DNA of 64,000 nucleotides, from assembly GCA_003327455.1 (NCBI GenBank), contig QOQU01000003.1:248001-312000 (forward strand), in the 5' to 3' direction. Under the pieces are notes generated by a model. The model ran no database searches. It was not told where the DNA came from and was given only the letters and a program-made list of their open reading frames with translations. The stretch is from Anaerolineae bacterium (lineage in GTDB: Bacteria; Chloroflexota; Anaerolineae; Anaerolineales; UBA4823). Positions 41,670-49,423 of the stretch are shown here, piece by piece. The position numbers and the translations under genes are program-made. Position 1 is the stretch's first letter. Each line of letters begins with the position of its first letter.

Positions 41670-42521
41670 ATGGAGATTCGAGAAATCTATGTGATCGGTG
41701 CCGGTACAATGGGCAGCGGCATTGCTCAGGTGTCTGCATTGGCGGGCTATCACACGACTTTGATGGATATCATCCCCGAACAACTGAATAAAGCCAAGGA
41801 AGTTATTCAACGTTCGGTTGAAAAATTGCTGAGCAAAGGTCAATTGACCACCGAACAAGCCAGCCGCATCGAGGAAATTCGCTACGAAAAGGAGATGAAA
41901 TCCATCGGTTTTGCCGATCTGGTAATTGAAGCGGTAGTCGAAGACCTTTCACTGAAACAAGACATCTTTCGTCAGGCGGATGGACTCTCTCAGGAAAAAG
42001 CGATACTTGCCTCCAACACGTCCTCGATTTCAATTACCCGGCTTGCATCTGTCACCCGCCGGCCGCAACAGGTAATTGGCATGCATTTTATGAACCCGGT
42101 GCCGCTTATGCGTCTGGTGGAAGTGATTCGAGGTTTGCAGACCTCAGATGAGACTCTGAAAACTATTCTGCAAGTCTGTCGTCAGATGGGAAAAGAACCC
42201 ATCGAGGCCAATGACTCACCGGGTTTTATCTCCAATCGGATCTTGTGTCCGATGATCAACGAGGCGATCTTTGCCTTACAGGAAGGAATTGGCAGCCGGG
42301 AGGCGATTGACTCGGTGATGAAACTGGGCATGAATCACCCCATTGGCCCTCTGGCGCTGGCTGATTTTATTGGTTTAGATGTGGTTCTGGCAGTGATGGA
42401 AATTTTACACCGCGAGTTAGGTGAAGATAAATATCGCCCGGCGTATTTATTACGTAAAATGGTGGCGGCTGGGCATCTAGGCAGGAAGACCGGTCGAGGT
42501 TTCTATGAATATCCCTCCTAG
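41670..42521 (+). CDS. hbd: 3-hydroxybutyryl-CoA (3-hydroxyacyl-CoA) dehydrogenase
   Basis: NAD-dependent oxidation/reduction of 3-hydroxyacyl-CoA. Rossmann motif IGAGTMGSGIAQVSALAGY, LVIEAVVEDLSLKQ, ASNTSSISITRLAS, catalytic His in IGMHFMNPVPLMRLVEVI, NDSPGFISNRIL, and the C-terminal domain GMNHPIGPLALADFIGLD ending GRKTGRGFYEYP. The 283-aa length is the stand-alone bacterial type. AAAGGAGC precedes the ATG. Its end overlaps the next gene by 17 bases. With the neighbouring thiolase it forms a standard acetoacetyl-CoA/hydroxybutyryl-CoA module. Confidence 0.95.
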   Translation: MEIREIYVIGAGTMGSGIAQVSALAGYHTTLMDIIPEQLNKAKEVIQRSVEKLLSKGQLTTEQASRIEEIRYEKEMKSIGFADLVIEAVVEDLSLKQDIFRQADGLSQEKAILASNTSSISITRLASVTRRPQQVIGMHFMNPVPLMRLVEVIRGLQTSDETLKTILQVCRQMGKEPIEANDSPGFISNRILCPMINEAIFALQEGIGSREAIDSVMKLGMNHPIGPLALADFIGLDVVLAVMEILHRELGEDKYRPAYLLRKMVAAGHLGRKTGRGFYEYPS

Positions 42522-44136
42522 CAAGGACGAAGTCTACGATTTTGCAGTGATTGGTTCTGGGTTTGGCGGTAGTGTGTCAGCCATGCGTCTGGCAGAAAAA
42601 GGCTACCGCGTTTTAGTGATCGAACGCGGCAAGCGCTTTGAAGATCAGGATTTTGCCACGACCAACTGGAAATTTTGGAAATATTTATGGCTGCCTGCCT
42701 TGCGCTGTTTCGGCATTTTGGAGTTGAGCTTTTTCAAAGATGTCTTTGTTCTGCATGGCTCTGGGGTTGGAGGAGGAAGTTTAGGGTATGCCAATGTCTT
42801 GATGGAGCCGGATGACCGCTTGTTTGAAAATCCGGCGTGGAAGGAGCTGGCAGATTGGAAAACTATCCTTAAACCCTATTACCAGGTTGCCAGGCGCATG
42901 TTAGGAGTATCCCAAAACCCAAAACTCTGGCACGCTGATCAACTCTTACGGGACATTGCCAGAGAATTGGGAATGGAACATACCTTTCGACCGACGGAGG
43001 TGGGGGTTCTATTTGCTGAAAGCGTGGGTTCAACGGAAGACCAAGAAGTAGACGATCCGTATTTTGAGGGGAAAGGCCCGCGGCGACGCACCTGTAAGCA
43101 TTGCGGGGCGTGTATGGTAGGCTGTCGCTATAATGCTAAGAACACCCTGGTAAAGAATTACCTCTGGTTCGCCGAGCAATATGGGGCTCAAATTTTAGCG
43201 GAGAGTCAAGTTTTTGATATTCAACCGTTGGTTAACCACCCAACTGCTCGTTATCGCTTAAAGGTCAAATCTACTACCCGCTTTTGGAAGTCACCGTCTG
43301 AGGTCTATGCCCAAAACGTTGTGGTTTCGGCTGGGACGGTGGGAACATTGAAATTGCTTTTATCCTGCCGGGAACGTCCGCAATCTCTTCCAAAACTCTC
43401 CCAGCGGTTAGGAGAAAATGTGCGTACCAATAGCGAGTCATTGCTTGGCGCAGTGAGCCGTACGAAAACCGTTGATTATTCGCAAGGGATTGCCATCACT
43501 TCGATTTTCCAGGCTGATACAATGACGGCGGTCGAGCCGGTTCGTTACCCGGCAGGTTCTTCTCTGATGCGCTTTCTGAGTGCTCCTCTGGTCAGTGGGC
43601 AAAAGCCGCTCTTTTTCCGCTTGCTGGAGTCGATCTTTCTTATCCTGCGTTACCCAATGGAAGCCTTGCGGGCGTATGTCCTGCCTGGCTGGGCTCGGCG
43701 GACGACCATCTTGCTGGTTATGCAGACCGAAGACAGTCGCCTGCGCCTGAAGTTGGGCAGACATCTCTTTACTGCTTTCCGCAAGGGATTGGTCTCCGAT
43801 AGCCAGGGAGAAGCCATCCAGGGAGTCAGCCGCATGGGAGAGTGGGTCACGCGACGTTTTGCGGAGCGAGCAAATGCAGCCCCGGCTGGGGCGATCAATG
43901 AGAGCCTGCTCAATACTCCAATGACGGCTCACCTCTTGGGTGGTGTTCCGTTCGGGAGGAACAGCGAGGAAGGTGTAATAGGATTAGATTGTCAGGTGCA
44001 CGGTTACCCTGGTTTGTATGTTGTGGATGGCTCAATTGTGCCGGCAAATCCAGGCGTAAATCCGAGCCTGACGATCACCGCCCTGGCAGAATATGCCATG
44101 GCGCAAATCCCGCCAAAGGAAAAAGCAGTTTCCTGA
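42505..44136 (+). CDS. GMC-family FAD oxidoreductase (cholesterol-oxidase-like) with CxxCGxCxxGC motif
   Basis: A flavoprotein with N-terminal FAD motif FAVIGSGFGGSVSAMRLAEKG and VLVIERG, a GMC substrate-entry block LHGSGVGGGSLGYANV, and a C-terminal GMC block VNPSLTITALAEYAMAQI preceded by GLYVVDGSIVPANPG. At about residues 193-210 it contains CKHCGACMVGCRYNAKNTL, a Cys cluster also present in ChoD-like cholesterol oxidases. Several hydrophobic residues near 370-395 suggest membrane association. The electron acceptor and substrate (an alcohol, possibly a lipid) are unknown. The ATG lies inside the end of hbd, so translation is coupled to the thiolase-hbd operon. Confidence 0.88.
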   Translation: MNIPPSKDEVYDFAVIGSGFGGSVSAMRLAEKGYRVLVIERGKRFEDQDFATTNWKFWKYLWLPALRCFGILELSFFKDVFVLHGSGVGGGSLGYANVLMEPDDRLFENPAWKELADWKTILKPYYQVARRMLGVSQNPKLWHADQLLRDIARELGMEHTFRPTEVGVLFAESVGSTEDQEVDDPYFEGKGPRRRTCKHCGACMVGCRYNAKNTLVKNYLWFAEQYGAQILAESQVFDIQPLVNHPTARYRLKVKSTTRFWKSPSEVYAQNVVVSAGTVGTLKLLLSCRERPQSLPKLSQRLGENVRTNSESLLGAVSRTKTVDYSQGIAITSIFQADTMTAVEPVRYPAGSSLMRFLSAPLVSGQKPLFFRLLESIFLILRYPMEALRAYVLPGWARRTTILLVMQTEDSRLRLKLGRHLFTAFRKGLVSDSQGEAIQGVSRMGEWVTRRFAERANAAPAGAINESLLNTPMTAHLLGGVPFGRNSEEGVIGLDCQVHGYPGLYVVDGSIVPANPGVNPSLTITALAEYAMAQIPPKEKAVS

Positions 44137-44144
44137 TGTTGTGA

Positions 44145-44591
44145 TCAGCCTTGAAAGCCGCTGCTAAGGATGTAATTCTCTAAGCCGCGGATTTCACTTT
44201 CGAGGTTTTGCACGGCAGCTTCCATTACGTCCCGTAAGGAAAGGATGCCGACCATTTGATTGTTTTCGACCACCGGTAGGTGGCGAATGTGAAATTGTCT
44301 CATCAGTGCCATACATTGCTCGATGGTCGTTTTGGGGGTGACGGTAACCATCTTTTCGACCATCACCTCCCGGATTGGGGTTTCTCTGGCAGAACGTCCT
44401 TGCAGTTCTCCCTTGCGGGCATAATCCCGCTCGGTGAAAATGCCGACCACCTTATTGCCTTCCATAACCATTACTGCACCGATATTGGCTTCCGCCATTA
44501 CCTTGAGTGCTTCAAGGACTGAGGCGTCTACAGCGACGCTGTAATTCGGTCGTTTTCCCTTGGCTTCGAGGAGATCATTTACTGTGTTCAT
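44145..44591 (-). CDS. Two-CBS-domain protein
   Basis: A 148-aa protein made of a CBS pair: NYSVAVDASVLEALKVMAEANIGAVMVM with VGIFTERDYARKG, and MVTVTPKTTIEQCMALMRQFHIRHLPVV with VGILSLRDVM. CBS pairs bind adenosine nucleotides and act as energy or redox sensors. No catalytic domain is attached. ATG 44591 has AGGAGG upstream; a GTG at 44600 is also in frame. It is 25 bases downstream of gatB on the same strand and converges on the GMC gene with an eight-base gap. Confidence 0.92.
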   Translation of the reverse strand: MNTVNDLLEAKGKRPNYSVAVDASVLEALKVMAEANIGAVMVMEGNKVVGIFTERDYARKGELQGRSARETPIREVMVEKMVTVTPKTTIEQCMALMRQFHIRHLPVVENNQMVGILSLRDVMEAAVQNLESEIRGLENYILSSGFQG

Positions 44592-44616
44592 CCTGTGCAC
44601 CTCCTTTGGCAGAAAA

Positions 44617-46062
44617 TCATTCTGACTCGCTCAAATACTTCTCCAGAATCGAACGCGCTAACTGGGCGTCCGCTTTTCCCTGGGTCTCTTTCATCACCTG
44701 ACCAACGAACCATCCCAGTAAACCGGTCTTACCTTTGCGGTAGTTAGCCACCTGCTCGGGGTTGTTGGTGACCAGTTGTTGAATCAAGCTATCCAGCGCA
44801 TCGGCGTCGCTTACTTTGGCTAAACCTTCTTCTGCAACGATAACAGCCGGTTCTTTGCCGCTACTTTGTACTTTATCCAATAAGGCTTTGGCAGTAGAGT
44901 TATTAATTGTATTGTCATCCACCATGCGAATAATTTGTGCCAGGTAGGCAGGCGTTACCTTCAGTTCGGCTGCAGAAATGCCAAGTTCATTGATGATGCG
45001 CAAAAGGTCGTTGATGATCCAGTTTGAGACGCGCTTGGGGTCTCCCTGATAGGCTTGCAGCGTTGTTTCGTAGTAATCAGATAATGAGCGTTCTGAAGTG
45101 AGGATGTCTGCGTCATAAAGTGGCAATCCGTATTGCTGGGTAAAGCGTACCCGCCGTTGAAGAGGCAGTTCTGGTAAAGTGCTGAGCACTTTGGTTTTCC
45201 ATTGTTCATCGATCTGTAAGGAGAGCAAGTCAGGTTCACGGAAATAGCGGTAATCGGCTTCGGTTTCTTTCGATCGCATCTTGCGTAAGATACCGCTCTC
45301 TTCGTCCCATTCGAGCGTCCAGGATTCAATCTGGTTGCCGGCTTCCACTTCACGAATTTGACGTTGAATCTCGGTTTGGATCGATTCCCGAATGGCAACA
45401 ATCGAATTAACGTTCTTAATTTCGGTTTTTGGGTTAAGAATCGAAGAACCTTTGGGGCGAATTGAGACGTTGGCATCACAGCGCAGGTGACCTTTTTCCA
45501 TATCTGCTTCCGAAACGCCGATCCAGCGCAGTAACTGACGCAGGCGGATGATATACTGAGCAGCTTCGTCCGCAGAGTGCAAATCAGGACCGGTGACCAT
45601 TTCGACCAGGGGAACGCCACAACGATTGAAGTCAATCAGCCTGCGCCCAAAGTCATTTTTGGTCTTCCCAGCGTCCTCCTCTAAATGCAATTTCTGGATT
45701 GTAACTTTGCGTTCTGTGCCATCCGGCATTGGGAAAACGAGATAACCGCCTCGTGCAATTGGCATGTTGTACTGGCTGATTTGATACCCCTTGGGCAGAT
45801 CGGGATAGAAGTAATTCTTGCGGTCAAAATAAGAGATAGATTGTATTTCGGCGTTCATGGCAGCAGCAAGCAACATGGCTTTCTCGACGGCAACTTTGTT
45901 GAGCACCGGTAAAACGCCTGGCAAGCCAGTACAGACAGGGCAGATGTTTGTATTCGGGGGATCGTTCCACGAATCTGCTTTACAGGAACAAAATATTTTT
46001 GTCAATGTATTGAGTTGAATGTGTGTTTCCAGTCCGATTACGGCTTCGTATTCTGTTGTCAT
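44617..46062 (-). CDS. gatB: Aspartyl/glutamyl-tRNA amidotransferase subunit B
   Basis: tRNA-recognising subunit of the transamidosome that converts Glu-tRNA(Gln) and/or Asp-tRNA(Asn) to the amides. Signature blocks: YEAVIGLETHIQLNTLTKIFC, the zinc/nucleic-acid region CSCKADSWNDPPNTNICPVCTG LPG, KNYFYPDLPKGYQISQYN, DFNRCGVPLVEMVT, MEKGHLRCDANVSIRP, and the C-terminal YqeY-like helical domain ending RKGKTGLLGWFVGQVMKETQG. Length 481 is normal. It follows gatA after 13 bases. Confidence 0.97.
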   Translation of the reverse strand: MTTEYEAVIGLETHIQLNTLTKIFCSCKADSWNDPPNTNICPVCTGLPGVLPVLNKVAVEKAMLLAAAMNAEIQSISYFDRKNYFYPDLPKGYQISQYNMPIARGGYLVFPMPDGTERKVTIQKLHLEEDAGKTKNDFGRRLIDFNRCGVPLVEMVTGPDLHSADEAAQYIIRLRQLLRWIGVSEADMEKGHLRCDANVSIRPKGSSILNPKTEIKNVNSIVAIRESIQTEIQRQIREVEAGNQIESWTLEWDEESGILRKMRSKETEADYRYFREPDLLSLQIDEQWKTKVLSTLPELPLQRRVRFTQQYGLPLYDADILTSERSLSDYYETTLQAYQGDPKRVSNWIINDLLRIINELGISAAELKVTPAYLAQIIRMVDDNTINNSTAKALLDKVQSSGKEPAVIVAEEGLAKVSDADALDSLIQQLVTNNPEQVANYRKGKTGLLGWFVGQVMKETQGKADAQLARSILEKYLSESE

Positions 46063-46075
46063 GCTCTTTTCCCTC

Positions 46076-47668
46076 TTAGCTGGGAAGATTCTCTATGATG
46101 GGTGGAACTCTTTTGCGCCATTGATCGCTTTCGGTGACGATCTCATAATTCCGTGCCAGGCGCAATAGCCGATCTTCGGAAAAGTCTGGACCGATCAGTT
46201 GTGCGCCATAGGGCAACCCATCTGGATCAAAACCGCATGGAAAAGAAATCGCAGGGACACCGGCATGGTTTGCCGCGACGGTCAGTTGATCGGCAAACTG
46301 CATCAAGACCGAATCGCCGTAGACCTGGGCGATGGGGAAGGCTGTGGTTGGAGTGGTCGGGGTTAATAATGCATGCAGGCAGTATTTTCCATCGGGGTCA
46401 AAGATCGCTTCGAAATCGCGCCGAATCAGCGTTCGCACGCGTAACGCTCTCAGGTAGTATTGCTCGCTATATTGCGCAGCGCTTACGTACATCCCCATCA
46501 GAATCCGCAATTTGGGTTGTAAGCCGAATCCTTCGCCCCGCGTTTTGCGATACATTTCGCGCAGGTCGTTGACTGGTTGTTGTGTACGGTAACCATACTT
46601 AACCCCATCGTAACGGTGCAAATTGGAGGCAGCTTCCACCCGCGAGATAACAAAGTAAGTCGGGATGCTGTATTTGGTGTGTGGCATGGGAACATCTTCA
46701 ACAATATCTGCGCCCATTTCGGCTAGCCTGCCGGCAACGCGGTAGATTGCCTGCCGGTAATCTTCCGGGATGGGTTGTTGCTCTAACTCGCCGCTCTCTG
46801 CATTGACATACGTGATGCGGAAATAATCTGGGGACAGACCAACCCGCATGCCACGAATAGGTTTCTCCAGATCGGTGACATAATCGGGAACAGAAAGGTT
46901 GGCTGTGGTCGAGTCATACGAGTCAACGCCGCTCATGACCTGCAACAATAGAGCTGCGTCGCTAACATTGCGGGCTAAAGGACCAGGACAATCGAGCGAA
47001 GATCCAAAGGCGATTAAGCCATAGCGCGAGACACGCCCATAGGTGGGTTTAACACCCACCACACCGCAAAAAGCGGCTGGTTGACGGATTGAGCCGGCTG
47101 TGTCGGTTCCAATTGAAAGACATCCCTGCCCAGAGGCTACAGCAGCGGCGCTTCCACCCGAGGAGCCGCCCGGGACACGCAAGGTATTCCACGGATTGCG
47201 GGGGCTAGGCTGAAAAGCGCTGGACTCATTGGAGGATCCAAAAGTGAACTCATCAAGGTTAACTTTTCCCAACATGATACCCCCGGCATTTTCTGCTCGC
47301 GCCACAGGGGTAGCTGTGTAAGGGGAAATAAAATTAGAGAGGATTTTCGATGCGGCTGTGGTTAGAGTGCCTTCAACGCAGAAAATATCTTTGACCGTGA
47401 AAGGCACGCCTGCCAACGGCCCAACCTCTTCACCAGCCTGGATGGCCTGGTCAATCTGTTGCGCTTGACGACGGGCGCGTTCTGCGGTGAGGCTGATAAA
47501 GGCATGAATCTTGTCGGGTTCAGCACTTTTGTCACCATCTAATTGACCTGGGATGCCATCCACAGCCGCGATACGGTTGAGCGTGCTTTCCAGCACTTCG
47601 CTGGCAGAGACCTGTTTCCGCTTAATCATCCAGGCAAGTTGATAGGCAGCGTAATCACATAAATCCAT
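46076..47668 (-). CDS. gatA: Aspartyl/glutamyl-tRNA amidotransferase subunit A
   Basis: Amidase subunit that releases ammonia from glutamine or asparagine. The Ser-cisSer-Lys triad is K93 (PFTVKDIF), S169 (GGSSGGSAAAVASG) and S193 (DTAGSIRQPAAF). The protein is 530 aa, about 45 longer than usual, owing to two insertions: one of about 16 residues after AAVD near position 37 (GIPGQLDGDKSAEPDK) and one near 290 (TYVNAESGELEQQPIPED). Both lie outside the catalytic core. It follows gatC after three bases. Confidence 0.96.
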   Translation of the reverse strand: MDLCDYAAYQLAWMIKRKQVSASEVLESTLNRIAAVDGIPGQLDGDKSAEPDKIHAFISLTAERARRQAQQIDQAIQAGEEVGPLAGVPFTVKDIFCVEGTLTTAASKILSNFISPYTATPVARAENAGGIMLGKVNLDEFTFGSSNESSAFQPSPRNPWNTLRVPGGSSGGSAAAVASGQGCLSIGTDTAGSIRQPAAFCGVVGVKPTYGRVSRYGLIAFGSSLDCPGPLARNVSDAALLLQVMSGVDSYDSTTANLSVPDYVTDLEKPIRGMRVGLSPDYFRITYVNAESGELEQQPIPEDYRQAIYRVAGRLAEMGADIVEDVPMPHTKYSIPTYFVISRVEAASNLHRYDGVKYGYRTQQPVNDLREMYRKTRGEGFGLQPKLRILMGMYVSAAQYSEQYYLRALRVRTLIRRDFEAIFDPDGKYCLHALLTPTTPTTAFPIAQVYGDSVLMQFADQLTVAANHAGVPAISFPCGFDPDGLPYGAQLIGPDFSEDRLLRLARNYEIVTESDQWRKRVPPIIENLPS

Positions 47669-47671
47669 AGC

Positions 47672-47983
47672 TTATTCCAAATCCTGGTGGGGGATATCTG
47701 GGACAACAATGAAACGTTCATCGACTTCTGGAGCTTGATTCAAGATCGCCTCGACGTGTGGGCTGGGAAGCCATTCGTCCTCGCGAATAGGCGAGCGAAT
47801 TTCAGTTGGATAACTGACACCGTGCAGAGCTGGAGGGATAGAAGAATCCAGTGGGATTGCCACTAATTCTTGCAATGCTTTGAGTTGATGATTCAATTGT
47901 TGACGCAGGTATTCAGCTTCCTGGGAGGAAAGTTCTAGGGCAGCCAGCTCGACAAGGTGCTCAAACAATTCAGGTGTGATCAT
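47672..47983 (-). CDS. gatC: Aspartyl/glutamyl-tRNA amidotransferase subunit C
   Basis: A small subunit that stabilises GatA. It has the helical N-terminus LFEHLVELAALELSSQEAEYLRQQLNHQLKAL-type block, read here in pieces (HLVELAALELSSQE, LRQQLNHQLKALQEL), and the C-terminal acidic ERFIVVPDIPHQDLE. At 103 aa it is normal in size. First gene of gatC-gatA-gatB, with AAAGGAGAAGG upstream and a near-consensus promoter at 48011-48038. Confidence 0.93.
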   Translation of the reverse strand: MITPELFEHLVELAALELSSQEAEYLRQQLNHQLKALQELVAIPLDSSIPPALHGVSYPTEIRSPIREDEWLPSPHVEAILNQAPEVDERFIVVPDIPHQDLE

Positions 47984-48010
47984 GCGTCAGCCTTCTCCTT
48001 TCCTGAGGTG

Positions 48011-48038
48011 AGTATATCCCAGTTTTTAATCCTGTCAA
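48011..48038 (-). promoter_or_regulatory. Promoter of gatCAB
   Basis: On the minus strand: perfect TTGACA (48038-48033), a 16-nt spacer and TATACT (48016-48011), 28 bases before the gatC start. Confidence 0.75.
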
Positions 48039-48155
48039 TGCGAAGAATGGCTGTTTTCTTACGTATAGATTGACCTTCGGACTCTGCGCACGATTAGCGA
48101 ATTGCGTTTCATTCCTGGCTATCAAGGATGATAGGAGTTTAGCCACATGAGGATG

Positions 48156-48183
48156 TTTGGCTTTTTTCTGCCCATGCTATAAT
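48156..48183 (+). promoter_or_regulatory. Promoter of the acyl-CoA dehydrogenase operon
   Basis: An extended -10 element TGC-TATAAT (48175-48183) with TTTGGC (48156-48161) at 16 bp as a weak -35. It lies 42 bp before the ATG. It may drive the long plus-strand gene run that follows. Confidence 0.6.
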
Positions 48184-48225
48184 CCAGTTGTGGGAGTTTT
48201 TAGCTTGCTCAGCTAGGAGGACGAT

Positions 48226-49395
48226 ATGTCAGAGAGTTTGCTGTTTCCCTTTACCGAAGAACATGAAATGATTCGTCAAACGGCGCGCGATTTTGCCCAG
48301 AAAGAAATTGCGCCAATCGCCGCTGAGTTCGACGAGAGCGGTGAATTCCCCAGGGAGACGATTCGCAAAATGGGCGAATTGGGATTTATGGGCATCGAAG
48401 TGCCGGAGGAATACGGTGGAGCTGGAATGGATACCCTGGCATACGTGCTGGCATTGGAAGAGATTTGTAAGGCAGATGCAGCACACGGAACGATAATGTC
48501 GGTCAATAACTCGTTGTTTTGCTACGGTATACTGAAATATGGAACGGAGGAACAAATACACCAGTTTGTCAAGCCGGTTGCTTCAGGCAAGGCTATTGGA
48601 GCGTACGCCTTAACTGAACCAATGTCTGGTTCGGATGCTGGAAATATGCGCACTCGCGCCGTGAGACAGGGAGATGTATATCTCCTTAACGGGCGCAAGT
48701 CTTGGGTAACCAGCGGACCAGTGGCAGATTATGTGGTCGTCTTTGCCCTTACCGAGCCAGAGAAGCGACACCGTGGCATCACGGCGTTCCTGGTCGATGC
48801 AACATCGCCGGGCTTTCTGCGCGGGAAGAAGGAACCGAAACTCGGGATTCGCGCCTCGGCCACCAGCGAGTTAACTTTTGAAAATTGCCCTGTCCCGATC
48901 GAAAACCGTCTTGGCGAGGAGGGTGAAGGGTTTAAGATTGCCATGGCAGTCTTGGATGCTGGACGAATTGGAATTGCGGCTCAGGCTTTGGGAATTGCAG
49001 AGGCAGCCTATCAGGCAAGTTTGCAATATGCAACCGAGCGAGAAGCTTTTGGTCAAAAAATCGGGGAATTTCAAGGGATTTCCTTCAAGCTGGCGGATAT
49101 GAGGACTCGCATTGAAGCTGCACGCCTGTTAACCTATAATGCCGCTCTGGCTAAAGAGCGTGCCAAGACGACCGGGGAGCGTTTTACCCTGCAAGCTTCA
49201 ATGGCAAAATTGTTCACTTCTGAAACAGCGATGTTTGTTACCCATGCAGCCGTTCAAATTCATGGCGGCATGGGCTATAGTCGTGAGTTGCCCATCGAAC
49301 GCTATTTTCGTGATGCAAAGATTACCGAGATCTATGAAGGGACGAGTGAAATTCAGCGTTTGGTTATTGCCCGCCTGGAGACCGGTTTGCGTTGA
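48226..49395 (+). CDS. Acyl-CoA dehydrogenase (short-chain/butyryl-CoA type)
   Basis: FAD enzyme that introduces the alpha-beta double bond in acyl-CoA. N-terminal FPFTEEHEMIRQTARDFAQK, GIEVPEEYGGAGMD, the FAD/substrate signature YALTEPMSGSDAGNMRTRA, GRKSWVTSGPVADY, AFGQKIGEFQGISFKLADM, HGGMGYSRELPIERYFRDAKI, and the catalytic E371 in EIYEGTSEIQRLVIAR. The position of the Glu is that of short- and medium-chain enzymes. AGGAGG lies eight bases before the ATG. EtfAB is not in the window. Confidence 0.95.
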   Translation: MSESLLFPFTEEHEMIRQTARDFAQKEIAPIAAEFDESGEFPRETIRKMGELGFMGIEVPEEYGGAGMDTLAYVLALEEICKADAAHGTIMSVNNSLFCYGILKYGTEEQIHQFVKPVASGKAIGAYALTEPMSGSDAGNMRTRAVRQGDVYLLNGRKSWVTSGPVADYVVVFALTEPEKRHRGITAFLVDATSPGFLRGKKEPKLGIRASATSELTFENCPVPIENRLGEEGEGFKIAMAVLDAGRIGIAAQALGIAEAAYQASLQYATEREAFGQKIGEFQGISFKLADMRTRIEAARLLTYNAALAKERAKTTGERFTLQASMAKLFTSETAMFVTHAAVQIHGGMGYSRELPIERYFRDAKITEIYEGTSEIQRLVIARLETGLR

Positions 49396-49423
49396 ACTTT
49401 GAAAATATGGGCTAAGCAAGAAA

